64,000 nucleotides of DNA from Elymus sibiricus (GCA_039707655.1 CM077665.1:441873531-441937530), one strand, 5' to 3'. Positions 12,270 to 25,547 are shown, counted from the stretch's first letter. Program-made: numbers and translations. The notes: a model not told the origin generated them from the sequence alone.

Positions 12270-12620
12270 TGATGGGAGGGCGTGAGCGGCGGCGGCTGCA
12301 GGGGAGGGCGTGAGCGGCGGCGGCCGCGAGGGGAGGGCGCGAGCTGCGGCGGCTGCAGGGGAGGGCGCGAGCGGCGGCGGCTACGAGGGCGAGCGGCAGC
12401 GGCGGCTGCGAGTGGCGGCGGCGGCTGAGGCGGCGTGTGTGAGCGGCGGCGGCTGCGAGGGCGGTGGCGGCTGCGGCTGCGTGCGCGAGCGGCAGCGGCG
12501 GCTGCGAGGGCGAGCGGCAGCGGCGGCTGCGAGGGCGGTGGCGGCTGCGGCTGCGTGCGCGAGCGGCGGCGGCTGCGACTGCGAGTGGCGGCGGTGAGTG
12601 CGAGCGAGCATGCGCGAGCG
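12270..12620. repeat. GGC/GCG low-complexity tract inside the Harbinger element
   Basis: Dense repetition of units such as GAGCGGCGGCGGCTGCGAG, several in near-tandem array. It leaves long open frames in several registers, giving Ala/Arg/Gly or Pro/Ser/Arg-rich text on both strands. None is a credible protein. Confidence 0.85.
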
Positions 12621-12894
12621 GCGGCTGGCCCGGGGCGTCGGGAGCCGTCGTGGTCGGAGCTACTGTCGTGACCTGCCGCCGGCTCTGTATTTGCTCCTCT
12701 CTGTATCTGTATTGCTGCTACCCAAGAAGTCCACAAGCACTTCTTGTTTGCGTAAAATAACCATCATAATCATGTTGAAGTATAGTTTCAGCTATGCGAT
12801 TAAACAAATTACGAGACATCCTAAACCTGTGCGTACAAATGAAAATGAGATAGGAAGGTGGAAAATAGGCAAACATAGAGTAATGTACTAATTA

Positions 12895-13150
12895 CGAACC
12901 TTTGCCGAAATAAGTTTTCGGGATAGCGAGGATTTTCACTAAAGTAGTCATTCCAGAGTAGAACAAATCCCGCATCTCTTCCTCGATTGATCATCTGACA
13001 TCCATGCTTGGAACCACCATGGCGTCGACGGTTCCCTTGCTCTTCCTCCTCGCGCTCTGCGAATGCTACAAGAATGAGTTCGTCGTCGTCGGATGAAGAC
13101 GACGACGAATTCATGAGAATATTCAAAGAAGCAATGTTTTCACTCATCAT
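12895..13150 (-). pseudogene. Harbinger transposase, N-terminal remnant
   Basis: From ATG at 13150 the minus strand reads an N-terminal segment with an acidic Ser/Asp run, a basic RRRHGGSK stretch, NRGRDAG, and then [18 protein letters not shown]. The last motif matches the conserved D-Y-F-x-x-N-P-x-Y/F-F-x-R-R-F signature that precedes the DDE nuclease domain in grass PIF/Harbinger transposases. Family resemblance ends right after FRQRF, near 12895. The catalytic domain is absent, so this is the stump left by an internal deletion. Confidence 0.82.
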
Positions 13151-14386
13151 TCTGTTGTGTGAGAGAGGACAGAGGAATTCGGGAGAGGAATGACCAGGAT
13201 TGGTGGATGAGAGATGGGAGGGGTGGTATATATAGACCTGGAAATAGAGCCGTTGGAAATAGAGCCGTTGCAAATAGAGCCATTGAAAATAGAGCCGTTG
13301 AAAATATAGACTACCAAATTTAGACAATCCGCTGGAAAACAGAGGTTATCTAAATTCAAAAAAAATTAGACCATTGTCTATATGAAGATATAGACTACCA
13401 AATTTAGACAAGCCACTAGAGATGCTCTAAGGTTTATCAATCCGTGGGAGGTCTAGGATGAAGATGGTCTCTCTCAAACAACCCTGCAATCAAATACAAG
13501 AAATCTCTTGTGTCCCCAACACACCCAATACAATGGAAAATTGTATAGGTGCACTAGTTCGGCGAAGAGTTGGTGATACAAGTGCAATATGGATAGTAGA
13601 TATAGGTTTTTGTAATCTAAAAATATAAAAACAGCAAGGTAGCAAGTGACAAACAGCGATCAAAACGTTATATTAATGCTTCGAAATAAGGCCTAGGGTT
13701 CATACTTTCGCTAGTGCAATCTCTCAACAATCCTAACATAATAGAATCATATGATCATCCCTCGATGTACGACAAAGAATCACTCCAAAGTTCATAAGTA
13801 ACGGAGAACATAAGATGAAATTGTTGTAGGCAGTAGAACCACCTCAAAGTTATTCTTTCCGATCAATCTATTGAGCTATTCCTATTAGTGTCACAAACAG
13901 TCCTAGAGTTCGTACTAAAATAACACCTATGATACATATCAATCAACCCTAATGTCACCTAGATACTCCAATGTCACCATAAGTATCCGTGGGTTAATTA
14001 TCCGACATGCATCAAACAATTTCAGATTCATCATATTCAATCCAACACAAAGAACTTCAAAGAGTACCCCAAGATTTCTATCGGAGAAAGTAGGATGAAA
14101 ACATGCAATCAACCCATGTGCATAGATCCCCCAAGGTCACCGGAATCCACAAGTTTATGCCATAACATATATCAAGTGAATCAATAGAATACCCCATTGT
14201 CACCACGGGTATCCACATGCAAGACATACATCAAGTGTTCTCAAACCCAAAGTATTCAATCCAACATAACAAGATCTCAAAGGGAAAGATTCAATTCATC
14301 ACAACAAGGTAGCAAGGAAATAACATCATATGATCCAACTATATTAACAAGGCTCAAGATACATCAAGATCGTGACATCTCAAGAA

Positions 14387-14389
<3 letters not shown>

Positions 14390-14441
<52 letters not shown>
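14390..14441. repeat. (AG)n microsatellite in the split Gypsy LTR
   Basis: About 26 uninterrupted AG dinucleotides. The corresponding place in forward LTR copies carries a TCTCTC run (7765-7785 and 15312-15336), so the tract is an expansion of a feature native to these LTRs. Confidence 0.95.
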
Positions 14442-14443
<2 letters not shown>

Positions 14444-14719
14444 ACATAGCTACTGGTACATACCCTCAGCCTCGAGGGTGAACTACTCCCTCCTCGTCAT
14501 GGACACCGCCGAGATGATGAAGATGGCCTCCCGTGATGATTCCCCCCTCCGGTAGGGTTCCGCAAAAGGGCTCCAAATGATTTTTCTTCGGTACAGAGTC
14601 TTGCGGCAGCGGAGCGGAACTTCTAGGTTTCTTTCTGAGGGTTTCTGTATATATAGGATTTTTCGGCGTTGGAATCACGCTAAACGGAGCCACGAGGTGG
14701 TCCCAAGCCATCAGGGCAC

Positions 14720-16305
14720 TAATACGTCTCCAACGTATCTATAATTTTTTATTGTTCCATGCTAATATATTATCATTCTAGGATACTTTTTGGGTATTTA
14801 TTTATCAATTTATAATATTTTTGAGCACTAATCTATTGACCCAGTGTCTAGTGCCAGTTCCTGTTTTCTGCGTGTTTTTGCCTTTTCAGAGTTACAGTAC
14901 CAAATGGAGTCCAATTGCGACGAAACTTTTTGACGATTTTTTCTGGACCAATACAAGACCTAGAAGCTTCGGAGGAAGGCCGGAAGGTGCACCGGGGCCC
15001 CACCACATATCCCACCGCGCCACCAGGGGAGCGGCCAGATATATGGTGGCCCCCTGGTGCGTCTCCCGACGTCGTTCTCTGGCCTATAAATTCACATCTA
15101 CCCTAAAAACACCAAAAGCGCTCCCGAAACACTTTTTCCGCCACCGCAAGTCCCTGTTCCGACGGCAGGCCATCTACACCTCCGTTCCGGCACCCTGCCG
15201 GAGGGGAGATCAATCACGGAGGGCCTCTCCATCAACCTTGCTGCCTTCACCATGATGTGTGAGTAGTTCACCATAGACCTACGGGTCCGTAGGTAGTTCC
15301 TAGATGGCAATCTATCTATCTCTCTCTCTCTCTCTCGATCTTAAATACAATGTTCATTGCATCTTTGCCTTGATCTATCCGATGTAATCCCTTTGTATGG
15401 TGTGTTTGTTGGGATCCGATGAATTGTGAGTTTATGTTCATATTATTCATGAAAAGTATTTGAGTCAAATCTAATTACTATGATTCTTATTTGCATGATC
15501 ATCATAGCTTCGTAATGCTCTCCGATCTATTGAGATAGTTTGGCCAACTAGATTGATACTTCTTTGATGAGAGTGGTGCACTGTAGTAGGTTCAACTTAG
15601 TGAGTTTCTATATCTCAGTGACAGAAGGGGACAAGTTGTGTCTTTGTGTTGCTGCTACTAAGTATAAAACGATCGGGTTTATTCATATAGATTGAGTTTA
15701 CTTTGTCTACATCATGTCAATGTTCTCCAAGCATTACTCTATTTTACTTAATACTCTAGATGCATGCTGGATAGCGGTCGATGGGTGGAGTAATAGTAAT
15801 AGGTGCAGGCAGGAGTCGGCCTATTTGCTTATGGACGTGATGCCTATATACACATGATCATTGCCGTGAAAATCGCATAACTATTCGCTTTTCTATTAAT
15901 TGCTCAACAGTAATTTGTTTACCCATTGTATGCTTTGCTTATGAGAGATGCCACTAGAGAACTCTACGGCCCCCGGGTCTATTCACTTATATATTCACAA
16001 ACGCTATCATTACCTTGCTGTTATTTATTACCTTTTATTTTATTTTGCACTTTACTTTTATCTACAATTATCTACACAACTCACTTGCTTGCAAATAATG
16101 AGATCAAGGGGATTGACAACCCTCTTGCCGACGTTGGGTGCAAGTTGTTTGTTCTTTTGTGTGCAGCCGCTGAAGACGGTTGAGGATTGGTATTCCTTTT
16201 GGTTCAATAAACCTTGGTTTCATAACTGAGGGAAATACTTACCCACTTTGTGCTGCGATTACCCGTTCCTCTTCATGGAAAACCCAACGCAGATCATGAG
16301 TATCC
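14720..16305 (+). repeat. 5' LTR of Gypsy element 2
   Basis: It begins TAATACGTCTCC, where the 3' copy has TGATACGTCTCC, so the terminal TG has decayed to TA. It ends GATCATGAGTATCC, where the 3' copy ends GAGTATCA. It aligns along its whole length with 21507-23084. Confidence 0.93.
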
Positions 16306-16316
16306 GGAAGGATTTC

Positions 16317-16334
16317 TGGCGCCGTTGCCGGGGA
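16317..16334 (+). promoter_or_regulatory. Primer binding site, tRNA-Asp type
   Basis: TGGCGCCGTTGCCGGGGA, starting 11 bases after the 5' LTR. It is complementary to the 3' end of plant tRNA-Asp(GTC), which ends CCCCGGCAACGGCGCCA from memory. It would prime minus-strand DNA synthesis. Confidence 0.85.
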
Positions 16335-16522
16335 ATACATCACCAACTATCAAGTAACTTCGCACAAAATTTCATTCACTTGTTCTTCTTTTTATTTGCT
16401 GTTATATTTAGTGTGTCTCATAAAAATAAAAATAAAAAATATATTTATCTTTGCTAGTTACTAGTTTGCTTCTAGTTTGCTTTACTTGCTAGTTTACTTG
16501 CCTTGTTTGTTGCTTTGCTTGT

Positions 16523-17740
16523 GTGGTCACCATGTCTCAAGATACTACTAAGTTGTGTGATTTCTCAAATACTAATAATAATGATTTTATTAGTACTCCT
16601 ATACCACCCGCCACTAGTGTGGAGGCATTTGATATTAATGCTGCATTGCTGAATCTTGTCAAGAAAGATCAATTTTTGGGAAGTTTTAATGAGGATCCCA
16701 CGTCACATCTTAATACCTTTGTTCAATTATGTGATATGCAAAAGAAAAAGGATATGGATAATGATATTGTGAAATTAAAATTATTTCCTTTTTCACTAAG
16801 AGATAAAGCTAAAGCTTGGTTTTCATCTTTACCTCGTAATAGTATTGGAACGTGGGATAAGTGTAAAGATGCTTTTATTGCCAATTATTTTCCTCCCGCT
16901 AAGATCATCTCCCTTAGAAATCAAATAATGAATTTTAAACGGCAAGATCAAGAGCATGTTGCACAAGCTTGGGAGAGAATTAAATTGATGATAAGAAATT
17001 GCCCAACTCATGGCTTAAACTTGTGGATGATTATCCAAAATTTCTATGCTGGACTAAACTTTGTGTCTAGAAATCTTCTAGAGTCTGCTACAGGTGGTAC
17101 CTTTATGGATGTGACCTTAGGAGAGGCCACAAACCTCTGGACAACATTATGACAAATTACTCTCAATGGCATACCGAAAGAGCTCCAACTGGTAAGAAGG
17201 TAAATTCTGTCGAAGAAATCGCTACGTTGAGTAAAAAAGTGGATGCTCTTATGAATATGGTTGCTAATAAAAATGATAATGTTGATCCCAATGATATGCT
17301 TTTGTCTACTTTTATTGAGCAAAATAATGATGCTAATGATGTGAACTTCATCTCGCGAAATAATTTCAACAACAATGCTTATATAGGAAATTTCAATGCT
17401 AGACCGTATCCCGATAATTCCTCTAACAACTATGGAAATTCTTATCATAATTCTTATGGAAATTCTTCTACAAACACTAATAGGATACCTTCTAATTTTG
17501 AGAATACAATTAAATAATTTATTAATTCTCAAAAGGTTTTCAACACTACGGTAGAAGAAAAGTTGCATGTGATTGATACTTTGTCTAAAACATGGATAGA
17601 ATTGCTCTTGATGTTGAAGCTCTTAAAAATAAGTCTTTCCCACCCAAGAATGATTTTAATGAGACTATTAAATCTATCCAATTATCTATTAATGAAAGTA
17701 AGGAGAGGACCGCCAAGTTGAGAGCTAAGCGAGAATTTTA
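16523..17740 (+). pseudogene. Gypsy gag (Athila-like), frameshifted
   Basis: Capsid/gag region. From ATG at 16523 (or 16532) it reads a retrotransposon gag domain with DQFLGSFNEDPTSHL, LFPFSLRDKAKAWFSSLP, WDKCKDAFIANYFPP and QAWERIKLMIRNCPTHGL. The frame breaks near 17135, where one base appears lost. It resumes in the next frame at 17149 (MTNYSQWHTERAP), runs through an Asn-rich segment to a stop at 17515-17517, and continues past that stop and a further one-base shift near 17590. The closest resemblance I recognise is gag of the Athila branch of plant Gypsy elements. No zinc knuckle was seen. Confidence 0.8.
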
Positions 17741-18624
17741 GAAAAAGCTCTTCCACCCGGTTTTTACCGGAACCATGATGAAGATCTTAAAATGATTGAT
17801 GTTTCTCCTATTGAATCTTTGTTTACTTCTCTGAATATGAATGATAAAGGGACTGGAGATGAGTCAACTTTAGTTGAGGAGCATCCCGTTTGCTTGGAGG
17901 GTGATGATTCTAATGCTAAAACTGAAAAAAGTGGGTTTGGAGAGGTCAAAACTTTAGCTAGTGATGTGCCCACTATCTTGGATTACAAGGACTTTAATTA
18001 TGATAAATGCTCATTTGTAGAATGTATTTCCTTGCTGCAATACATTATTAGCTCACCCAATGCTTATGAACAAAACAAAGCTTTTACCGAACATATAGTA
18101 GAAGCTATGATAAAAGCTCATGATGAGAAACTCGAGCTTGAAATTTCTATTCCTAGGAAATTGCATGATGAGTGGAAGCCTACTATCAAAATAAGGATAA
18201 ATAAATATGAATGCAATGCTTTGAGTGACATTGGTGCTAGTGTTTCAACTATACCTAAAACCTTATGTGATGTGCTTGGTCTCACTAATATTGGAGAGTG
18301 TTCCCTAAACTTGCATCTTGCGGATTCTACCATCAAGAAACCTTTAGGTAGAATTAATGATGTGCTTATTATTGAAAACAAAAATTATCTGCCTATATAT
18401 TTCATTGTGCTTGATATTGATTGCAATCCTTCTTGTCCATAATACTTGGAAGGCCATTTTTACGAACTATAGGTGCAATTATTGATATGAAAGAGGGAAA
18501 CAGAAAATTCCAATTCCCATTAAATAAAGGGATGGAACACTTACCTAGGAATATAATTAAACCACCTTATGAATCAATCATGAGAGCCACTTATGGGTTG
18601 AGCGTCAAAGATGACAACACTTGA
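17741..18624 (+). pseudogene. Gypsy aspartic protease region, frameshifted
   Basis: After a stop near 17740 (GAATTTTAG) the frame resumes through FYRNHDEDLKMIDVSP. The retropepsin core is ALSDIGASVSTIPKTLC, where the active-site triad D-[ST]-G is represented by SDIGAS, the usual form in Athila-like elements (DLGAS). The second conserved motif ILGRPFL is in another frame because a base is missing around 18438 (CCATAATA). The frame ends VKDDNT at 18624. Nothing resembling reverse transcriptase follows. In intact elements this enzyme cuts the gag polyprotein. Confidence 0.78.
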
Positions 18625-21506
18625 AACTATGCATTATGCCTAGCTAGGGGCATAAAACAATAGCGCTTGTTGGGAGGCAAGCCAATATGTATCTTTATTA
18701 TTGTTTTTACTTTCTGTTTTTGTGTGATAACATGAGTATTACCTATGTAATGATTATGTTTTTATGTTTTAATTAGTGTTTGTGCCAAGTAAAGCCTTTG
18801 GGATAACTCACAAGATGAGTAGAAACAATGCTGAAACAAAAACAGAAACTTTTGACTCCAGTACAGGAATTTTAATTTTTTACTGGTGAGTAATATTGAT
18901 CTGAAATTTTAACACAGTATTTCTATACAAATTCTTTACGTTTTACTAATTTTTAAGAATTTTTAGAGTTAAATAAGTATGGGCTCTTTACAGAATTCTA
19001 CAGACTGTTCTGTTTTAAACAGATTCTGTTTTGCTTGCATAATTTGCTTGTTTTGATTATGCCATGGACTATATCGGGGGGTGTAAGCCATGGGGAAGTT
19101 ATAATACAGTACCTATTATGCAAAAATGAATTTGAATCAATTTATCACAGTACCTCAAGTATGCAATTTGTTTCTTATACTAACGGATCTCACGAAGTTT
19201 AGTTGAGTTTTGTGTGATTGAAGTTTTCAAGTTTTGGGTGTGATCACGATGGACTACGGAATAAAGAGTAGCAAGAGCCCAAGCTTGGGGATTCCCAAGG
19301 AACCCCAAGTATAATTCTAAGGAGACTCAAGCGTCTAAGCTTGGGGATGCCCCGGAAGGCATCCCCTCTTACGTCTCAATCCATCGGTATGTCACTTGGA
19401 GCTATATTTTTATTCATCACATGATATGTGTTTTGCTTAGAGTGTCGTTTGCTTTTGTTTGCTTTTTATTTCAGTTTGTCACAATCATCATTCTCTGCAC
19501 ACACTTATTTGAGAGAGACACACCTTCATGATTCTTTGCTAGAATACTCTATGTGGTTCACTTATATCTTTTGAGCTAGGCAGTTGCTCTAGTACTTCAC
19601 TTATATCCTTTTGAGCACGGTGGCGTGTAGATTTTTTAGAAATAATATGCTCTCATTCTTCACTTATACTTATTTGAGAGCTGAATTAATAGTTACGGTA
19701 ATTTGCATGGGTCAAAAGACTAGTCCAAGAATATTAGGTATTCAATGAATGATAATCAGTACTATCGTGTAGCACATATAGAGAAGTTGTGGATTAATGA
19801 AATTGATGTAGTAATATGAAAAAGGTGTGAGTCCAAAATTGTTGATTTGTAGAAGTGTCAAGATTAAGAGGTGTTAACTTGTTATTCATCTAAAAATTAA
19901 AGAGGCATGGTGATGATGTGTGAGCATTTATATTCCTCGTTGAAATCCTAGTGTTGTTTCGAGTCGGGGGTGCGCGATGGTTAACTCCTACCAATCTCCT
20001 CCCTCGGGGCATGCGAGGACTACTTTGATTTGTGATGAAACTAATATAACTTTGCAATAAGTATGTGAGTTCTTTATGACTAATGTGATAACATGGACAT
20101 ACGCATCTTCACCTTCTCATATTTGCTAGCCTCTTCGGTACCGTGCATAGCCCATTCTCACCTCGGGGATCGGTGCAAATATTCGCAGCTGCATCCAAAC
20201 CCCGTAACATGATACGCTCTGTTGCACATAAGCCTCATTATATCTTCCTCTAAACAGCCACCATACCTACCTATTATGGCATTTCCATAGCCATTCCGAG
20301 ATATATTGCCCTGCAAATTCCATCGTCACTTCACATGACTAGTTCGTTCATCATCATAATGTTTTGCATGATCATATAGGGCCGACATAGTATTTGTGGC
20401 AAAGCCACCGTTCATCATATTTTTGATACATGTCATGCTAGATCATTGCACATCCTAGTACACTGCCAGAGGCATTCATTCAAAGTCATATCTTCCTATC
20501 AGTCCTTCATGTTGAGTTGTAAGTAAATAAAAGTGTGATGATCATCATTATTAGAGCATTGTCCCAGTGAGGAAAGGATGATGGAGACTATGATTCCCCC
20601 ACAAGTCAGGATGAGACTCCGGACAAAAAATGAAATAAAAATGGGGGAGGACAAATGAGCCCACCATATAAAAAAAAGATAAAATGGGGGAGGCAAAAAA
20701 AAAGAGAAAAGCCCACCAAAAAATAAAAAAATGAGAGAGAAGGGACTTTGCTACTATCCTTTACCACACTTGTGCCTCAAAGTGGCACCATGTTCTTCAT
20801 ATAGAGAGTCTCCTGTGTTGACACTTCCATATGCTAGTGGGAACTACCTTTTCCTATAATAAACTTGGCTTGTATATTCCGATGACGGGCTTCCTCAAAT
20901 GCCCAAGGTATTCATGAGCAAGCAAGTTTGATGCACACCCCACTTAGCTTCAGTTGAGCTTTCATACACTTATAGCTCTAGTGCATCATTTACAGGGCAA
21001 TCCCTACTCCTTGCATTGACATCTATCGATGAGCATCTCCATAGCTCGTTGGTACGCCTAGTTGATGTCAGACTATGTTCTCCACTTTTTACCCATTTGA
21101 TACCTACCACCATATTCTATACCACCTATATGCTATGTCCAATGGTTCACGCTCATGTATTGCGTGAAGAATAAAAAGTTGATGCATATTGAAAAAGTAC
21201 GATCCAATTGCCTGACTTGGACAACGTGGTGCTTAACATTTGTATCTATGTGGTGAAGACGGAGTCATGCCTTGCTAATATTATAAGATGAGTAGGGGTA
21301 AACATTCTTTTAGGATCGTATACTTTGAAAAATCAATGATTTTGTTCCCTGTACTTATAATTATTACTATGTTGATGTTTGTTAATTCATCACTTCTCAA
21401 TGAGCATACATACCAAAGATTACATAATGGGTAGCATGTCAAATCAAAAATTCTATTTTTATCATTTACCTACTCGAGGATGAGCAGGAATTAAGCTTGG
21501 GGATGC
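18625..21506 (+). other. 3' non-coding region of Gypsy element 2
   Basis: 2.9 kb without a coding frame, between the protease and the 3' LTR. It contains the AAGCTTGGGG module (19280-19370) with its hairpin, an A-rich purine tract (20640-20745), and the terminal polypurine motif before 21507. Long 3' spacers of this kind are usual in non-autonomous Triticeae Gypsy elements. Nothing else recognisable was found. Confidence 0.75.
19343..19366 (+). other. Perfect hairpin in the Gypsy 3' module
   Basis: GGGGATGCC, loop CCGGAA, GGCATCCCC: a 9-bp perfect stem directly after AAGCTT. Counterparts in element 1 lie at 5222-5245 (same stem with one mismatch) and 5947-5963 (GGGATGC, loop TAC, GCATCCC). 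Its role is unknown. Confidence 0.8.
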
Positions 21507-23084
21507 TGATACGTCTCCAACGTATCTATAATTTTTTATTGTTCCATGCTAATGTATTATCATTCTAGGATACTTTTTGGGTATTTATTTACCAATTTAT
21601 AATATTTTTGAGCACTAACCTATTGACCCGGTGCCTAGTGTCAGTTCCTGTTTTCTGCATGTTTTTGCCTTTTCAGAGTTACGGTACCAAACGGAGTCCA
21701 ATTGCCATGAAACTTTTTGACAAATTTTTCTGGACCAATAAAAGACCTAGAAGCTTCGGAGGAAGGCCGGAAGGTACACCAGGGCCCCACCACATATCCC
21801 ACCGTGCCACCAGGGGGCGCGGCCAGATATGTGGTCGCCCCTGGTGCATCTCCCAACGTCGTTCTCTGGCTTATAAATTCACATCTACCCTAAAAACACC
21901 AGAAGCTCTCCCGAAACACTTTTTCCGCCGCCGCAAGTCCCAGTTCCGACGGGAGGCCATCTACACCTCAGTTCCGGCACCCTGTCGGAGGGGAGATCGA
22001 TCACGGAGGGCCTCTTCATCAACCTTTCTGCCCTCACCATGATGTGTGAGTAGTTCACCACAGACCTATGGGTCCGTAGGTAGTACCTAGATGGCAATCT
22101 CTCTCTCTCTCTCTCAATCTTCAATACAATGTTCATCGCATCTTTGCCTTGATCTATCCTATTTAATCCCTTTGTATGGTGTGTTTGTTGGGATCCGATG
22201 AATTGTGAGTTTATGTACAGATTATTCATGAAAAGTATTTGAGTCAAATCTGATTACTATGATTCTTATTTGCATGATAATCATAGCTTCGTAATGCTCT
22301 CCGATCTATTGAGATAGTTTGGCCAACTAGATTGATATTTCTTCGGTGAGAGTGGTGTGTTGTAGTAGGTTCAACCTGGCGAGTTTCTATATCCCAGTGA
22401 TAGAAGGGGACAAGTTGCTTCTTTGTGTTGCTGCTACTAAGGATAAAACGATGGGGTTTATTCATATTGATTGAGTTTACTTTGTCTACATCATGTCAAT
22501 GTTCTCCAAGCATTACTCTGTTTTACTTAATGCTCTAGATGCATGCTGGATAGCGGTCGATGGGTGGAGTAATAGTAATAGGTGCAGACAGGAGTCGGCC
22601 TATTTGCTTATGTACGTGATGCCTATATACACATGATCATTTCCGTGAAAATCGCATAACTATTCGCTTTTCTATCAATTGCCCAACAGTAATTTGTTTA
22701 CCCACCGTATGCTTTGCTTATGAGAGATGCCACTCGAGAACTCTATGACCCCCGGGTCTATTCACTTATATATTCACAAACGCTATCATTACCTTGCTGT
22801 TATTTATTACCTTTTATTTTATTTTGCACTTAACTATTATCTACAATTATCTACACAACTCACTTGCTTGCAAATAACAAGATCAAGGGGATTGGCAACC
22901 CTCTTGCCGGCGTTGGGTGCATGTTGTTTGTTCTTTTGTGTGAAGCCGCTGAAGACGGTTGAGGACTGGTATTCCTATTGGTTCGATAAACCTTGGTTTC
23001 ATAACTGAGGGATATACTTACCCACTTTGTGTTGCGATTACCCGTTCCTCTTCACGGAAAACCCAACGCAGATCACGAGTATCA
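21507..23084 (+). repeat. 3' LTR of Gypsy element 2 (1578 bp)
   Basis: Starts TGATACGTCTCCAACG after the polypurine motif and ends GATCACGAGTATCA. The next bases, GGCGC, are the right target duplication and also rejoin the interrupted solo LTR (CAGGGCGC...). Confidence 0.93.
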
Positions 23085-23102
23085 GGCGCACCCAGGGGGT
23101 GG

Positions 23103-23692
23103 TGTCGTGGTTTTATCACGACAGATGTCCTCATGAGAGAACTTAGGCATGAGGCCATCGCAACTAGGTGAAGGTTTGAATGGGGTTGGTCGGAACAGAG
23201 AGACGCGAGTTTTACCCAGGTTCGGCCCCTCCGATGGAGGTAGAAGCCTGTGTCCTGCTTTGTGTGTATTGATGATGATGATGATCTCGATTACAAGGGT
23301 GCTCTTTCGCTACCTCTAGTCTCGAGGGTTTATAATATGTCTATCTCTAATGACTTAACTTCTCCCTCTTGGGGTGCCTTGCCCCTCATTATATAAGTTG
23401 AAGGGGTAGGCTTGCATGTAGAGTCCTACTAGGACTAGGACTAGGACTAGTCTCTCTTGAATCCTAATCCGGGTCTTGCTTCTCTTGTGAGGGAATTCTT
23501 CCTCTTCTTGGGCCTTCTCTACGAGCCGGCCCTCAAGGCCTCCGCATGAGCCGCCTTCCGTCGGGGCGCACACTGGGCCTTGGGCCTTGTCGTCCAGGTC
23601 GACCCGATAAACAGGGGGACGTTACGACCCGCCGAATGGTGGGCCGGGTCATTCCTCCTGGCCGGGTCAAACTGTGGGGAATATCCCCAACA
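23103..23692 (-). repeat. 3' LTR of element 3
   Basis: 590 bp, bounded by TGTCGTGG...CCCCAACA on the plus strand. It adjoins the polypurine tract (TTAGCCCCCAGGTT on the plus strand) at 23693. Confidence 0.9.
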
Positions 23693-25547
23693 TTAGCCCC
23701 CAGGTTAGCTTGAATTTATTCAATGTAGGTAAGCTCCTGATATAAGAATAATAAATATGTTAAGAGGCCGGCTTGCTCCAGTAGCTGGCTCATTTCAATG
23801 AAGTGGCTCCTCGAAAATCCGGGTTTCTTCTTCATATCAACAAGCCGTCTTCACAATCATCTTGCTTGTCAGTGTCCTTTGCAATAAAATATTGAGAATA
23901 AAACAACCATATGTTGTTGAGTGGGTCTCCAATGCTTTGGCTTGATGAAAATATTGGAGATAAGAAAACCATATGAAGTTGAGTCGGCTTCCATTGCTTC
24001 GGCTTGATGAAAATGTTGGGAATAGAAATTCGTCTGTTGTTAAACCACTTCATGGGACGCGGGGGTCTTGTTAGGTCATTAGACGTAGTGGATGCCAACT
24101 TAGGATGAAAATATTGCTGATTTATGGATGTAGAACTTGCCAACTTGTGAAGCCGGGTTGCTTATATAGACTCAGCCAGGTTATGAACATTGATGATGTT
24201 GGGTTGTAATCGTTGGCGCTGCCAGGTGAAACAACTGGACTCTAGTTGACTTGATAAAATTATAAAGAAATCTGTGTGATGTTGAGCCGGCATCTGGGTC
24301 TTTCTTTGAATAACTTGGAGAATATGATCTTTGCAAACCTCCACCAAAACATGAGACCTGGCTCACTCAAAATTGATAGCTTGAAGATGCTCTTCCTTTC
24401 TCTTTTTTTATCTACATATTACCTATAGCCCCCAAGCTCCGAGTTCATCAGTTCATGATGACTTGGTGCTTTGCAATAATATCTTTGACTGTGTAGCCCC
24501 CAAGTGCCGGGTTGTCTTGCCTGCAATAACCTGGGACTTTGAACTTGGTTTTGAATGTTGTAGGTAGATAGCTTTGGAGAAAATCCGGGTGATCATTTGA
24601 GTCGCCAGTTATAAAACTGGATGTCTTGCATTTCACATGTGTAACCCCCAAGGGCCGGCTCATCAGTATGTGATGGGCCAGGTCTTCAAATGGCTGAATA
24701 CTATAGCCCCCAAGTATCGGGTCGCATGCCTGCAGCGACTTTAGAAAATTTGATCTGATTAGTGTAGCCTCCAAGTGTCGGTTTGTTTGCCTGCAACGAC
24801 TCAGGACTTACATGTACTTCTCCTTTTGAAAAGAAAAATATCATATGATGTAGCCCCCAAGTGTAGGGTCGTTTGCTTGCAGCAACTTGGGACTGTGAGA
24901 ATATAACCCATCATAATGCACTTCTGAAGTTCTCTTGAACTGATATTGATCTGACTTTAATGAAATCCATGACCGTGGTTGTAATGCAACCCGGTAATTT
25001 ATCATTTGTACGAATATCCTGGAATAATGCCTTTGTGTTTGAAATGAAATCCCTACCCGTGGTTGCGGTGTAACCCGGCAAATATATGTTTGAGAAATCC
25101 AGAAGTGTTGTAGTTTACTACAAAGCACAAGTTGAAAAAAATCCAAGAGCCGGTCAATTAGATGACCCGGCATTATATGTGATAGACCGGCTCAGCAATA
25201 TGTAATATACCAGCTCAGCAATATGTGATAGACCGGCTCTTCGAGAATAGTCATTTCTTCTGAGCTGGCTTGGAAAACCTCAATCATTTAATACTGGTTA
25301 TGATAAACCATGGTGAAGATGTGGCCATTTTGGCTATCAAAGATTTATTTGTTCCTGCAGAAGTTACGATGTAACCCAGTTTGAAGACCGACTTTCCGCA
25401 ACATAAACAAATATAGATATGTATGTATGATGCATTGTGCAATGATGTAATGCAGGATGATGTATGTATATGATACCAGAGTATAAAAATGCCCTCTTTC
25501 GAGGCTCAAATCTTACTTCAATGAAACTAGCATGATAGCCACTGGTT

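Larger units (their letters stand above)
11959..13427 (-). mobile_element. PIF/Harbinger DNA transposon, deletion derivative
   Basis: A 1469-bp element with terminal inverted repeats: GAGCATCTCTAGTGGCT at the left and its complement AGCCACTAGAGATGCTC at the right. It is flanked by the 3-bp duplication TAA (11956-11958 and 13428-13430), the hallmark of PIF/Harbinger. Sub-terminal AT-rich repeats containing TAGACTACCA occur at both ends. Inside is only the N-terminal part of the transposase plus a very GC-rich, low-complexity GGC/GCG repeat tract (12270-12620). It would need a transposase from another copy to move. Confidence 0.92.
14720..23084 (+). mobile_element. Gypsy element 2: complete, non-autonomous (gag-protease only)
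   Basis: An 8365-bp LTR retrotransposon with 5' LTR 14720-16305, primer site 16317-16334, broken gag and protease reading frames (16523-18624), a long 3' non-coding part, polypurine motif AATTAAGCTTGGGGATGC, and 3' LTR 21507-23084. Flanks are GGCAC (14715-14719) and GGCGC (23085-23089). These are one CpG-type transition apart and fit the interrupted LTR, whose relatives read CAGGGCGC here. There is no reverse transcriptase, RNase H or integrase, so it needs proteins from another element. In the first roughly 370 aligned bases of the two LTRs I count about 20 differences by eye, mostly transitions. Confidence 0.93.

Noticed and set aside
12236..12760. Several long open frames on both strands in GC-rich sequence
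   Set aside because: They come from GGC/GCG repeats inside the Harbinger element, give low-complexity text in all frames and contain no domain.
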